Assembly: GCA_027019085.1 (NCBI GenBank)
Contig: JALUXG010000049.1
Span: 85,743 to 149,742 of the forward strand
DNA from: Rhodanobacteraceae bacterium
Lineage (GTDB): Bacteria; Pseudomonadota; Gammaproteobacteria; Xanthomonadales; Rhodanobacteraceae
Direction of reading: 5' to 3'
DNA: 64,000 nucleotides
How positions within the stretch are numbered: position 1 is the first letter of the stretch; each line of letters starts with the position of its first letter. A model generated the notes under the pieces. That model searched no databases and was not told where the DNA came from. It saw nothing but the letters and a program-made list of their open reading frames with translations. Both the position numbers and the translations under genes were made by a program. Below are positions 23,825 through 32,606 of this stretch, in pieces.

Positions 23825-25938
23825 GCGACGGCGGGGCGTTCGATGACCCGCGCGAAGGGCGGCAGCGCGGCCAGCATGCGCTGGCCGTAGCGGCGCACGA
23901 TCACGCGGCGGTCCAGCAACACGATGCGGCCGCTGTCGTCCTCACTGCGGATCAGGCGACCGCAGTACTGGATCAGCAACCGCGTGGCCTCGGGCACGCT
24001 GACTTCGAGGAAGGGGTTGCGACCCTGTGCTTCCAGCCACTCGGCGTAGGTGGCGCCGACCGGGTCGGTGGGCACGGCGAACGGCAGCTGGGTGACCACT
24101 ACCGTTTCGCACAGCTTGCCGGGCAGGTCCAGGCCTTCGCCGAACGAGGCCAGACCGAACAGCGTGCTGCCGTGTCCGGCTGCGATGGCCTCGGCATGAT
24201 CGGCGACCAGCTGCGACTTGGCCTTGCTGTCCTGCGCGCGGATGCGGCGAATCTTGTCGATGGGCAGCAACTGCAGCACGCGCTGCATCTTGCGCCGTGA
24301 AGTGAACAGCACCAGGTTGCCGCTGTCCCAGTCCAGCCCGTCCTCCAGCCAGTGGGCCACGGCCTCGGCATGCGCGTCGCGGTCGTCGGGAAGGGTGCTC
24401 AGGTGCGGGACTTCCAGGCGCGCCTGGCGCGTCAGGTCAAAGGGCGAGGGCAGGCTCAGCGTCAGTGCGTCGTCGGGCAGGCCCACGGCGTCGGCGTAGC
24501 CGCGGAACTGGCCGCCGGCGCTGAGCGTGGCCGAGGTCAGGACCGCGGCAGCGGCGTTCTCCCACAGCACCTCGCGCAGCAGGAGCGCAGCCGAGACCGA
24601 CGAGGCGTGGCAGATGACCTGCTGTTCGCCGTCCATGGTGACCCAGCGGGCCAGCGGCGGCTGGTCGGCGGGATCGTCGGCTGACCAGGCGGTCCATGTG
24701 GCCAGCTGATGCCCCAGGCGTTCCAGCGCCATGCCCAGCTCGCGCGCCAGCAGTTCGGCGGCCGGGCCGCCCTGTTCCAGCTCCACCACCGCGCCACGCA
24801 CCGCACGCACCCAGCGCACGATTTCGCTGGTCTGCAGCATCAGCGACTGTGCCTGTGCAATCCAGGCGGCCGGCAGATCGCCCAGCGAGGCGCGCCACTG
24901 CGGCTCGATCTCGTGCGCGCCGGGCGTCCAGTGCAGCTTCACCTCGCGTTCCATCGCGGTCAGCGAGTCGCCCAGTGTGGCCAGCAGTTCGCTGCCGCGC
25001 TCGTAGTGCATGCCACCCAGGCGTTCCTTCTCGCAATGCGAGTAGGCGCTGCGTACGTGGCGATCCAGGCGCGACAACGGATTGGCGGCGTGCGCCAGGT
25101 GGGTGTGCGAGGCACCGCGCTCGACCGCCTTGGATGGCAGGTGATGGGCCTCGTCGAACACGTACAGGGTGTCGTCGGGACGCGGCAGGATCACGCCGCC
25201 CCAGGCGTCATCCTCGCGTGGCATGGTCAGGTCGGACAGCACCAGGTCCTGGTTGGCGACCACGATCTCGGCGTCGGCCACGTCGCGACGGGCGGCGAAG
25301 AACGGGCAATGATGGAAGTGTGCACAACGGCGCCCGGTGCAGCCGCCGGCGCTGGTGGTCACCATGCGGCGTACCATCTCCGGTACTTCGGTGGGCGCGG
25401 CGTCCATGTCGCCGTCCCACGAGCCGGCCTGGAAGGTGTTGGCCAGGGTCTCCAGGGCGCGGTTCTCCTCGTCGCGTGGCGGGCGCGACCACAGCGCCAT
25501 GTCCTCGCCCAGACCCAGCGAGCCTTGTGCGTCGTCGCCGCCTGCGGAGGCCATGCGCAGGTCGCGCGGGCAGACATAGCGCTGGCGGCCCTTGGCCAGG
25601 GCCACCTTGGCTTCCAGGCCGCAAACCTCGAGGTACTGGGGAATGTCGCGGCGCACCAGCTGCTCCTGCAGCGCCACGGTGGCACTGGCAATCAGCAGTT
25701 TCCGGCCCTGCGCGCGAGCCACGGCATGGCCGGCGATCAGGTAGGCCATCGACTTGCCGGTGCCGGTCGGCGCCTCGATCGCCGCCGCGCCGCCAGGGGT
25801 GGCCAGGGCCTTGGCCACCTCGGCCACCATCTGCCCCTGTGCGCGCCGCGTGCGGAAGCCGGGCAGGCCGGTCTTCAGCTTCGCGTAGGCGGCGCGGATG
25901 GCGTCCTTGGTGGCATCGTCGAGCATGATGCCCGGCAT
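23821..25938 (-). CDS. dinG: ATP-dependent DNA helicase DinG (XPD-like, Fe-S)
   Basis: A 705-residue superfamily 2 helicase that unwinds 5'-tailed DNA, forks and R-loops. Walker A is APTGTGKSMAYLIAG and Walker B is DEAHHL. Four Fe-S cysteines are visible: one in RYVCPRDLR and three in CTGRRCAHFHHCPFF. Motif VI-like LIQYCGRLIRSEDDSGRIVLLDRR is near the C-terminus. The start MPGIMLDDATKD is preferred; MLDDATKD (25926) is also possible. The frame opens further upstream without family similarity. The TAG is contributed by a class A REP. Confidence 0.92.
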   Translation of the reverse strand: MPGIMLDDATKDAIRAAYAKLKTGLPGFRTRRAQGQMVAEVAKALATPGGAAAIEAPTGTGKSMAYLIAGHAVARAQGRKLLIASATVALQEQLVRRDIPQYLEVCGLEAKVALAKGRQRYVCPRDLRMASAGGDDAQGSLGLGEDMALWSRPPRDEENRALETLANTFQAGSWDGDMDAAPTEVPEMVRRMVTTSAGGCTGRRCAHFHHCPFFAARRDVADAEIVVANQDLVLSDLTMPREDDAWGGVILPRPDDTLYVFDEAHHLPSKAVERGASHTHLAHAANPLSRLDRHVRSAYSHCEKERLGGMHYERGSELLATLGDSLTAMEREVKLHWTPGAHEIEPQWRASLGDLPAAWIAQAQSLMLQTSEIVRWVRAVRGAVVELEQGGPAAELLARELGMALERLGHQLATWTAWSADDPADQPPLARWVTMDGEQQVICHASSVSAALLLREVLWENAAAAVLTSATLSAGGQFRGYADAVGLPDDALTLSLPSPFDLTRQARLEVPHLSTLPDDRDAHAEAVAHWLEDGLDWDSGNLVLFTSRRKMQRVLQLLPIDKIRRIRAQDSKAKSQLVADHAEAIAAGHGSTLFGLASFGEGLDLPGKLCETVVVTQLPFAVPTDPVGATYAEWLEAQGRNPFLEVSVPEATRLLIQYCGRLIRSEDDSGRIVLLDRRVIVRRYGQRMLAALPPFARVIERPAVA

Positions 25939-25991
25939 TGTCCCACGAGCGTGGTGCGATGCGACGTGCATGCACGCCGCATCGCACCTCA

Positions 25992-26831
25992 TCAATGCGT
26001 CGTCGTTGTGGCAGGCGCCGCGGGGTGTTTGCCGGTCAGCGCGGCACGGATTGCACGCAGTTTCGCCAGCACCGCGGTTTCCTGCTTGGGCCCCAGGCGG
26101 ATCAGGATCTTCTGGCCAATGGCGAGGTTTTCCAGCCTGGGGTCGACAAAGCGGTACAGGCCACCTGCACCTTCCAGCTTCGGCGGCTTGGCCGGGACCG
26201 GAGTCTTGAGGAGCAGGTCCAGCACGGTGACCAGGCGGTCATTGAACTGCGTGCGTGGATAGCCGAGCTGGCGCCAGGCCTGCTGGAACAGGGGGTAGGC
26301 GTGCACGTAGGCATCCACCAGCGCCTGGGTGTCGAGCTTGTCGAACACGCGGGCGTAGTGGGCATAGCGCGTGATGTTGTCCGGTGCCATCACCAGCTCG
26401 CCGTCTGCCGTGCGCTCGACCCTGAAGCTGCCCGCGGGCGCGCGCACCGGTAGCAGGTTTTCCGGCAGGTGTCGGCCGGTCAGGGCATTGATGGTGCCGA
26501 CCATGTGCGCGATCAGGGCATGGCCTGCCAGCAGCTTGCCGGCGCCGGCTGCTCCGATCTCCGACAGGGTCTGGTGCACAAGCCCGTCGCTGTCGGCCAG
26601 GGCGGGAAGCGGTGCCGAGTGCGCAGGGGCAGCGGTGACGACTGCCTGGGTGATCGGGTGTTGCACGGGTGGCGGCGCGGTGGCGACGTTCGCGGGCGCT
26701 TGCGCGGCCGGTGCCGACGCGAGCGGTGCGCTGGCACGCTGGTGCAGCCACAGATAGGCACCTGCGGCCAGGGCAACCAGCAGCACGAGAGCGCCGACGA
26801 TCCATTTGACGTTGGAGTTGGGGGTAGACAC
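25992..26831 (-). CDS. DUF3014 membrane-anchored protein
   Basis: A 279-residue protein with a short cytoplasmic N-terminus, one membrane helix (about residues 9-29) and an Ala/Pro-rich linker. Its soluble domain carries the DUF3014 landmarks: LPENLLPVRAPAGSFRVE, NITRYAHYARVFDKLDTQALVDAY and QAWRQLGYPRTQFNDRLVTVLDLLL. Function is unknown. It ends with a Thr/His tail. It lies on the same strand as dinG, separated by about 50 bases. Confidence 0.8.
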   Translation of the reverse strand: MSTPNSNVKWIVGALVLLVALAAGAYLWLHQRASAPLASAPAAQAPANVATAPPPVQHPITQAVVTAAPAHSAPLPALADSDGLVHQTLSEIGAAGAGKLLAGHALIAHMVGTINALTGRHLPENLLPVRAPAGSFRVERTADGELVMAPDNITRYAHYARVFDKLDTQALVDAYVHAYPLFQQAWRQLGYPRTQFNDRLVTVLDLLLKTPVPAKPPKLEGAGGLYRFVDPRLENLAIGQKILIRLGPKQETAVLAKLRAIRAALTGKHPAAPATTTTH

Positions 26832-27119
26832 GGTCAGGCTCCAGAGTGGGGGCAGTGAAGGGGACGGGCTGCCATGCCCGGTTTGCCGGCGTATCCGTTT
26901 TCAGCGCACGGGTGCATGCCCTGCAACGGTGCCGGCAAGTACCTGTCCGAGCATCATGCGACAGGCTGGCGGAAATTGCATGAACCGAAGCTCACTGCAG
27001 GGAGATGTGGGACCTCGCGATGCGGAGACGGTGCCAGCCTGGGCCACGACCCGGCGTGTCTGCGGGCACGGTTGGTCAGTGTCAGGCGTCCATGATGGCG
27101 ATGCAATGACGGGGCGGTT
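26832..27119. other. Non-coding gap
   Basis: This 288-base gap separates the DUF3014 gene from the MFS gene, which is on the same strand. I see no supported gene, REP copy or strong hairpin. Open frames crossing it on the + strand have no recognisable similarity. Confidence 0.5.
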
Positions 27120-28379
27120 TCAGTTTTCTGCGTCCCGGGCCGGTACGTCCGGCCGGGGTGCATGCAGGCCCCGGGTCAGTCGCCAGGCCCAGGCCAGGCA
27201 GGCCATGAGCAGTGCGGCCGCGACCAGGAAGGCCGCACCGGGCAGCTTGTATTGCGGGCTGTGGATCGACCAGGCGAATACCTGCGTAAACAGGGTCGGG
27301 CCGAAGATCCCGGCGAAAGCCATGAGGCTGCTCAGCGCGCCCTGCAGGCGGCCCTGTTCCTCCGGCGCGATCTGTTGCGTCAGCATCGATTGCGTGGCCG
27401 GTTCGGCCAGCCCCCACAGCGCCATCACCGGCACCGCAGCGATCAGCAGCCAGGGCGAAGCGGCCAGGGCCATCATCAGCATCGACAGCACGCCGAACAG
27501 CAGGCCGTACAGCAGCAGGCGGCGATCACCCAGCCGCGGCGCCAGCTTGCCGGTCAGCCAGGCCTGCACGAAGGCTGAGCAGATGCCGACCAGGGCCAGC
27601 ACGTAGCCGACCTGGGCCGGACCCCAGTGGTAGCGGAAATCGGTGTACAGCACGAAGGTGCTCTGCAGCACGTAGTGCGCCAGCTGGCTGAGAAAGACCA
27701 GCAGCGCCAGGCCCAGCACCAGCCGGTGCCGGCCGAGGAATTTCAGCGTGCCGATGGGATGCGCGGTCTTGAAGTCGAAGCGGGGTGAACGGCGTTCCTT
27801 CGGCAGTGACTCGGGCAGCACGAAGAAGCCGTAGCAGAAGTTGGTCACGGCCAGGCCCGCGGCGACCCAGAACGGCAGGCGGATGTCGATGCCGCCGAGT
27901 ACGCCACCGAGCGCGGGACCGATCACGAAACCGATGCCGAAGGCCGCGCCGAGCATGCCGAACGTGGCGGCGCGCCTTTCACGTGGCGTGACATCGGCGA
28001 TATAGGCGTTGGCGGTACTGAAGCTGGCCGCGGTCAGACCCGACACCGCGCGACCGATGAACAGCAGCCACAGCGTCGGTGCCAGCGCCATGACCGCGAA
28101 ATCGATGCCCAGGCCAAGATTGGACAGCAGGATCACCGGACGCCGGCCGAAACGGTCCGACAGCGCGCCCTGCACCGGCGAAGCGAAGAACTGGATCGCC
28201 GCGAACATGGTGCTGAACACGCCGGCCCAGATGGCGGCACTGGCGATGCTCCCGGTCATGTCTTCCAGCAGGTGGGGCAGGACCGGAATGATGATGCCGA
28301 ACGACAGGATGTCGATCAGCACCGTGATGAAGATGAAGATGAAGGCGGCGCGGCGGCGGGGGCCGTGAGGAGGCGTCAT
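27120..28379 (-). CDS. MFS transporter, TetA-like (TCR) family
   Basis: A 419-residue, 12-helix major facilitator. The motif A loop GALSDRFGRRPVILLS follows helix 2. GMLGAAFGIGFVIGPALGG is the motif C of drug/H+ antiporters. IPVLPHLLEDMTGS in helix 1 is typical of the tetracycline-resistance-like group. It probably exports a small compound with the proton gradient; the substrate is not predictable and chromosomal members often confer no tetracycline resistance. No TetR-type regulator is adjacent. Confidence 0.85.
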   Translation of the reverse strand: MTPPHGPRRRAAFIFIFITVLIDILSFGIIIPVLPHLLEDMTGSIASAAIWAGVFSTMFAAIQFFASPVQGALSDRFGRRPVILLSNLGLGIDFAVMALAPTLWLLFIGRAVSGLTAASFSTANAYIADVTPRERRAATFGMLGAAFGIGFVIGPALGGVLGGIDIRLPFWVAAGLAVTNFCYGFFVLPESLPKERRSPRFDFKTAHPIGTLKFLGRHRLVLGLALLVFLSQLAHYVLQSTFVLYTDFRYHWGPAQVGYVLALVGICSAFVQAWLTGKLAPRLGDRRLLLYGLLFGVLSMLMMALAASPWLLIAAVPVMALWGLAEPATQSMLTQQIAPEEQGRLQGALSSLMAFAGIFGPTLFTQVFAWSIHSPQYKLPGAAFLVAAALLMACLAWAWRLTRGLHAPRPDVPARDAEN

Positions 28380-28427
28380 GCCGGCGATGATCGCAGGCTT
28401 GGTGATCGGGCGACAGGGGGCGAGGCT

Positions 28428-29603
28428 TCAGGAAACCCGGCAGAACGCAGCTTTCAGGTATCTCCCCTCAGGAACATTGGCGGCCACCGGGTGGTCGGGA
28501 CCGGCGCCATGCATCTGCAGCATCTGGATATCGCGTCTGGCCGACAGGCCCACGCGGCGCAGCATGTCGAGAAAGTCGTTCTCGCCGACCAGGCCGGTGC
28601 ACGAGCACGACAGCAGCAGGCCGCCCGGTGCCAGCGCGTCGATCGCGGTGCGGTTCATGGCGAAGTACTTCTTCAGCGCCTGGGTCAGGCGGCGGCGGTC
28701 GCGGGTCAGCTTGGGCGGGTCGAGAACGATGGCATCGAAACGCTCGCCGCGCGCCACCGCGGCGCGCAGCCAGTCGAACAGGTCGGCGGCCTCGAAACGT
28801 ACCTGGACCCCATTGGCCTCGGCATTGCGGCGGGCAATGTCGAGGATGCCGGCATCGGCATCCACGCCCACGGCTTCGCGGGCACCCGCCGCCATCGCCT
28901 GAATGGCAAAGCCACCGCTGTTGCAGCACAGGTCCAGTACCCGTCGGCCGCGTGCCAGTTCGGCGAAGCGGCGGCGGTTGTCGCGCTGGTCGGCGAAGAA
29001 ACCGGTCTTGTGGCCCGCGCCCGGGGCGGCATGGAAGACAAGGCCGTGTTCGTGCACGCGAGCCGGCGGCGGCGTGTCGCCGGCATGGCAGTCGAAAGAT
29101 TCCTGTTTTTGCACATGCTGTTCGGCGAAGGCGTAGATGCGTGCGTCGGGGAAATGACTGCGCAGGGCTTCGTCGATGGCTTCGCGCAGGCGCCACATGC
29201 CGGCGGCGAAATATTCGGTCACCAGGGTGTCGCCGTAGCGGTCCACCACCAGGCCGGACAGCCCGTCGCCCTCGCTGTTGACCACGCGCCAGGCGTCGCC
29301 CGCGGCATCGAGACCGAGCACTTCGCGCCGCAGGTGCACCGCACGGGTGATGCGCGAGGCCAGGAATTCGCCGTCGATGGATGCATCCGGTTCACCCGTC
29401 AACACGCGCAGTGCCACGCGCGCATGGCCGTTCCAGAAACCGTGGCCGAGAAAGCGCCCGGCGGCATCGACGATGCGCACCACGCTGCCCGGCGCAAGGT
29501 GTTTTGCGGGCTTGCGCACCTGCGAGGACCAGATCCACGGGTGACCGGGGAGACGTTCGGTGTTCAGCGTGATGGTGGGAATGTCGGTCTCGTTCATCGG
29601 CAT
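28428..29603 (-). CDS. rlmI: 23S rRNA m5C1962 methyltransferase, RlmI-like
   Basis: A 391-residue class I SAM methyltransferase. The N-terminal PUA domain (LPGHPWIWSSQV, then GSVVRIVDAAGRFLG) is followed by a central beta domain. The Rossmann methyltransferase has VLDLCCNSGGFAIQAM as the SAM loop, IVLDPPKLTR as motif IV and a Ser-Cys-Ser-Cys catalytic motif (LLLSCSCTGLV). E. coli RlmI methylates C1962 of 23S rRNA; RlmI-type identity is inferred from domain order. MPMNET and MNET (29597) are both possible starts. Confidence 0.88.
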   Translation of the reverse strand: MPMNETDIPTITLNTERLPGHPWIWSSQVRKPAKHLAPGSVVRIVDAAGRFLGHGFWNGHARVALRVLTGEPDASIDGEFLASRITRAVHLRREVLGLDAAGDAWRVVNSEGDGLSGLVVDRYGDTLVTEYFAAGMWRLREAIDEALRSHFPDARIYAFAEQHVQKQESFDCHAGDTPPPARVHEHGLVFHAAPGAGHKTGFFADQRDNRRRFAELARGRRVLDLCCNSGGFAIQAMAAGAREAVGVDADAGILDIARRNAEANGVQVRFEAADLFDWLRAAVARGERFDAIVLDPPKLTRDRRRLTQALKKYFAMNRTAIDALAPGGLLLSCSCTGLVGENDFLDMLRRVGLSARRDIQMLQMHGAGPDHPVAANVPEGRYLKAAFCRVS

Positions 29604-29663
29604 ATTCTAGATGCCCGACCGCAGGGCAGACAGCGTTCGCCCCACAACACGCGCGAAGAAGGG

Positions 29664-29999
29664 GTAGGGCGGGCACCGTCCGCCGTGGCCGGATGCCTGC
29701 CGCAAGGTTTCCGGCGGACCGTGTCCGCCCTACGGCCTGCGCGGAGGAGGGGTAGGGCGGGCACCGTCCGCCGTGGCCGGATGCCTGGCGCAAGGTGTTT
29801 CGGCGGACCGTGTCCGCCCTACGGCCTGCGCGGAGGAGGGGTAGGGCGGGCACCGTCCGCCATGGCCGGATGTCTGGCGCAAGGTTTTCGGCGGACCGTG
29901 TCCGCCCTACGGCCTGCGCGAAGGAGGGGTAGGGCGGGCACCGTCCGCCGTGGCCGGATGTCTGCCGCAAGGTTTTTCGGCGGACCGTGTCCGCCCTAC
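29664..29999. repeat. Class A REP pairs in tandem, upstream of the RAYT
   Basis: Four tandem units start at 29664, 29752, 29841 and 29929 (period 88-89). Each carries GTAG-headed GGCGGGCACCGTCCGCC, a ~30-base linker, an inverted partner (GGCGGACCGTGTCCGCCCTAC) and GGCCTGCGCGGAGGAGGG. Very high identity between units indicates recent expansion. They end about 80 bases before the transposase start. Confidence 0.95.
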
Positions 30000-30079
30000 G
30001 TTGTGAACGTGATGCGCCTACGGGGCGGCGGGAAGGAATCCGGTATACGGTGTGATCGCCATGTTGCCAACATCCCGTC

Positions 30080-30604
30080 ATGCCCAATTACCGACGAAGC
30101 CGGATTGCGGGAGCGACGTATTTTTTCACCGTGGTGACGGCCCGCCGACGCCCGATTCTCGATGAACCGGATGCCGTGGCCGCTCTTCGCGCGAGCGTGG
30201 TCGAGGTTCGCCATGACCTTCCCTTTCAGATTGAAGCGTGGGTGGTACTGCCCGACCACATGCATGCGATCTGGACGCTTCCGGAGGGCGACAAGGATTT
30301 CTCGAAACGCTGGGGAAGGATCAAGGCCGGATTCGTGCGCAGCGGCGTGATCGCCCATCGGTCCGGGCATCGCCGTGCGGCAGGTATATGGCAACCGCGC
30401 TTCTGGGAACATCGCATTCGCGATACACGTGATTTTTCCGTACATATGGATTACCTGCACTACAACCCGGTCAAGCATGGCTTGGTCAGCCATGTGGCTG
30501 ATTGGCCGTATTCCAGTTTTCACCGATGTGTTGAACGCGGATGGTACCCGCTGGATTGGGGAGGCCAGGTTCCGGAAGAACCGCAATGTTCGGTCGGCGA
30601 GTAG
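30080..30604 (+). CDS. REP-associated tyrosine transposase (RAYT, Y1/HUH type)
   Basis: A 174-residue single-domain transposase related to IS200/IS605 TnpA. The HUH metal motif is DHMHAIW (His60 and His62). The nucleophile tyrosine is in HMDYLHYNPVKHGLV (probably Tyr125), followed by the family signature W-P-Y-S-S-F. RAYTs bind and nick GTAG-headed REP hairpins as single strands and are thought to spread them. This copy is intact, without frameshift, and flanked on both sides by class A REP pairs, as expected for a REPtron. Its TAG lies in a GTAG head. The frame also opens further upstream through the repeats; MPNYRRS is the conserved RAYT beginning. Confidence 0.93.
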   Translation: MPNYRRSRIAGATYFFTVVTARRRPILDEPDAVAALRASVVEVRHDLPFQIEAWVVLPDHMHAIWTLPEGDKDFSKRWGRIKAGFVRSGVIAHRSGHRRAAGIWQPRFWEHRIRDTRDFSVHMDYLHYNPVKHGLVSHVADWPYSSFHRCVERGWYPLDWGGQVPEEPQCSVGE

Positions 30605-31118
30605 GGTTTCCGGCGGACCGTGTCCGCCCTACGGCCTGCGCGAAGGAGGGGTAGGGCGGGCACCGTCCGCCGTGGCCGGATGCCCGCCGCAAGGTTTCCG
30701 GCGGACCGTGTCCGCCCTACGGCCTGCGCGGAGGAGGGGTAGGGCGGGCACCGTCCGCCATGGCGGGATGCCTGGCGCAAGGTGTTTCGGCGGACCGTGT
30801 CCGCCCTACGGCCTGCGCGGAGGAGGGGTAGGGCGGGCATCGTCCGCCATGGCCGGATGCCTGGCGCAAGGTGTTTCGGCGGACCGTGTCCGCCCTACGA
30901 CATGCGCGGAGGAGGGGGTAGGGCGGGCATCGTCCGCCATGGCCGGATGCCTGGCGCAAGGTGTTTCGGCGGACCGTGTCCGCCCTACGACATGCGCGGA
31001 GGAGGGGGTAGGGCGGGCATCGTCCGCCGTGGCGGGATGCCTGGCGCAAGGTGTTTCGGCGGACCGTGTCCGCCCTACGGCATGCGCGGAGGAGGGTGTA
31101 GGGCGGGCATCGTCCGCC
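30601..31118. repeat. Class A REP pairs in tandem, downstream of the RAYT
   Basis: A truncated unit (GTAGGG joined directly to TTTCCGGCGGACC) overlaps the transposase stop. Further units start at 30651, 30739, 30828, 30918, 31008 and 31098 (period 88-90). The last is cut after its first palindrome, 5 bases before the srkA stop. The units from 30828 on share GGGCATCG in place of GGGCACCG, indicating stepwise local duplication. Confidence 0.95.
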
Positions 31119-31123
31119 GTGCC

Positions 31124-32077
31124 TCAGGTCATCGCAGCGGTGGCTTCGCCCAGATCGTCGATGTGCTCCTGCCACCAGCGCGCTTGGGCAGCGTAGGGAA
31201 AGGCGGCGGGAAATGCCGGGTCGCGCCAGCGTTGCGCGATCCAGCCGCCGTGATGGGCCAGGCGCATGGCGCGCAGGGCGGGAATCAAGGCGAGTGCGCC
31301 GGGTTCAAGGTCGGCGAACTGGGCATAGCCTTCCAGCAGTGCATCCAGGCCGTGCGCATCCTGGGCCAGCATCCACAGGTCCTGCATGGCCGGCCCGTTG
31401 CGCGCGTCGTCGAGGTCGACGAAGTGCGGGCCGGCGTCGGTCCACAGGATGTTGCCGGGATGACAGTCGCCATGCAGGCGCAGGGTGCGCTGCGGTCCGG
31501 CCGCCGCGAAACGCTCGGCAACGGCGGCATCGAGGCGAGCTACCGCGTCGCGGTAGGGCGTTTGCAAATGGCCGGGAATCAGACCGGAGGCGAGTGCCGC
31601 GCGCGCCGGCGCCTCGATCATCGCCTCGCGGTCGAAGCCGGGGCGATGGCGGAACGGGTGGCGCGCGCCGATGCCGTGCATGCGACCCAGCAGGCGACCC
31701 ATCCAGGCCAGGTGGTCGTCCGATTCCAGCTCGGGGGCGCGACCGCCGCGACGCGGATAAAGGGCATAACGGAAACCGGCGTGCTGCAGCAGGCTGCGAC
31801 CGTCCAGGCGCAGCGGCGCCACCACCGGCAGCTCGGCATCGGCCAGTTGCTGGCTGAACTCATGCTCCTCGGCGATGGTCGCGTCGCTCCAGCGACCGGG
31901 GCGGTAGAACTTCGCCACCACGAAGTCACCGTCCTCGAGCCCGATCTGGTAGACGCGGTTTTCGTAGCTGTTGAGTGCCAGCAGGCGGCCGTTGCTGCGC
32001 AGTCCCGTGGCGTCGACGGCATCGAGCACGCAATCGGGCGTCAGGCCGGTATAGGGGGTGTGATCCGGGTCGCACAT
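31124..32077 (-). CDS. srkA: Stress response kinase A (YihE-like protein kinase)
   Basis: A 317-residue aminoglycoside-phosphotransferase-fold kinase. The catalytic loop is LRLHGDCHPGNILW and the metal-binding segment FVDLDDARNGPAMQDLW. ALNSYENRVYQIG and GDFVVAKFYRPGRWSDA are characteristic of SrkA/YihE, which counters the MazEF-linked death pathway in E. coli. The start MCDPDHTPY lies 5 bases after the stop of the thioesterase gene, so both are probably cotranscribed. Its 3' end abuts the class A REP array. Confidence 0.9.
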   Translation of the reverse strand: MCDPDHTPYTGLTPDCVLDAVDATGLRSNGRLLALNSYENRVYQIGLEDGDFVVAKFYRPGRWSDATIAEEHEFSQQLADAELPVVAPLRLDGRSLLQHAGFRYALYPRRGGRAPELESDDHLAWMGRLLGRMHGIGARHPFRHRPGFDREAMIEAPARAALASGLIPGHLQTPYRDAVARLDAAVAERFAAAGPQRTLRLHGDCHPGNILWTDAGPHFVDLDDARNGPAMQDLWMLAQDAHGLDALLEGYAQFADLEPGALALIPALRAMRLAHHGGWIAQRWRDPAFPAAFPYAAQARWWQEHIDDLGEATAAMT

Positions 32078-32082
32078 CGGCT

Positions 32083-32520
32083 TCAGGAGCCGATCGCGCG
32101 GCGCGGCACCACGGCCATGGTCAGGCGCGCCACGCACACCAGGTGCCCGTTCTCGTCCTCGATCCGGATCTCCCATACCTGCGTGCTGCGGCCGATGTGC
32201 AGGGCCCGTGCGGTTCCCGTGACAGTGCCGCTGCGCACGGCACGCACGTGGTTGGCATTGATGTCCAGGCCCACGGTGACGAAGGCGTCGGTATCGATGC
32301 AGTGCATCGCCGCGCTGCTGCCCAGGGTTTCGGCCAGTGCCACCGAGGCGCCGCCATGCAGGATGCCGTACGGCTGGTGGGTGCGTGCATCGACCGGCAT
32401 GGTGCCGCGCAGAAAGTCTTCGCCCACTTCGGTGAAGCGGATGCCCAGGCGCTGCATCAGGGTGTTTTCGTTCCAGCCGTTGAGCCGGTCCAGGTCAGGT
32501 TGTTGCGTCCACACGGTCAT
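32083..32520 (-). CDS. Hotdog-fold acyl-CoA thioesterase (MenI/YdiI-like)
   Basis: A 145-residue PaaI/MenI-type hotdog protein. The helix motif GILHGGASVALAETLGS carries the catalytic-type acidic residue, and GLDINANHVRAVRSGTVTG is the partner strand region. E. coli YdiI hydrolyses 1,4-dihydroxy-2-naphthoyl-CoA; no menaquinone genes are visible here, so the substrate is open. MTVWTQQPDLDRL is the usual N-terminus. The frame extends upstream across the divergent reductase promoter region. Confidence 0.83.
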   Translation of the reverse strand: MTVWTQQPDLDRLNGWNENTLMQRLGIRFTEVGEDFLRGTMPVDARTHQPYGILHGGASVALAETLGSSAAMHCIDTDAFVTVGLDINANHVRAVRSGTVTGTARALHIGRSTQVWEIRIEDENGHLVCVARLTMAVVPRRAIGS

Positions 32521-32606
32521 GGCTGCCTGGGGTTCGGAAACAATGCGCATTGTCGCGCACCGGCCGGATTGGCGACAATGCACGTATTCGCATTGCTGGG
32601 ATTCCC

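Noticed and set aside
29664..31118. Classical insertion sequence with terminal inverted repeats and target duplication
   Set aside because: The transposase is a single-domain RAYT; the flanks are tandem REP pairs, and no single pair of ends or target duplication can be defined.
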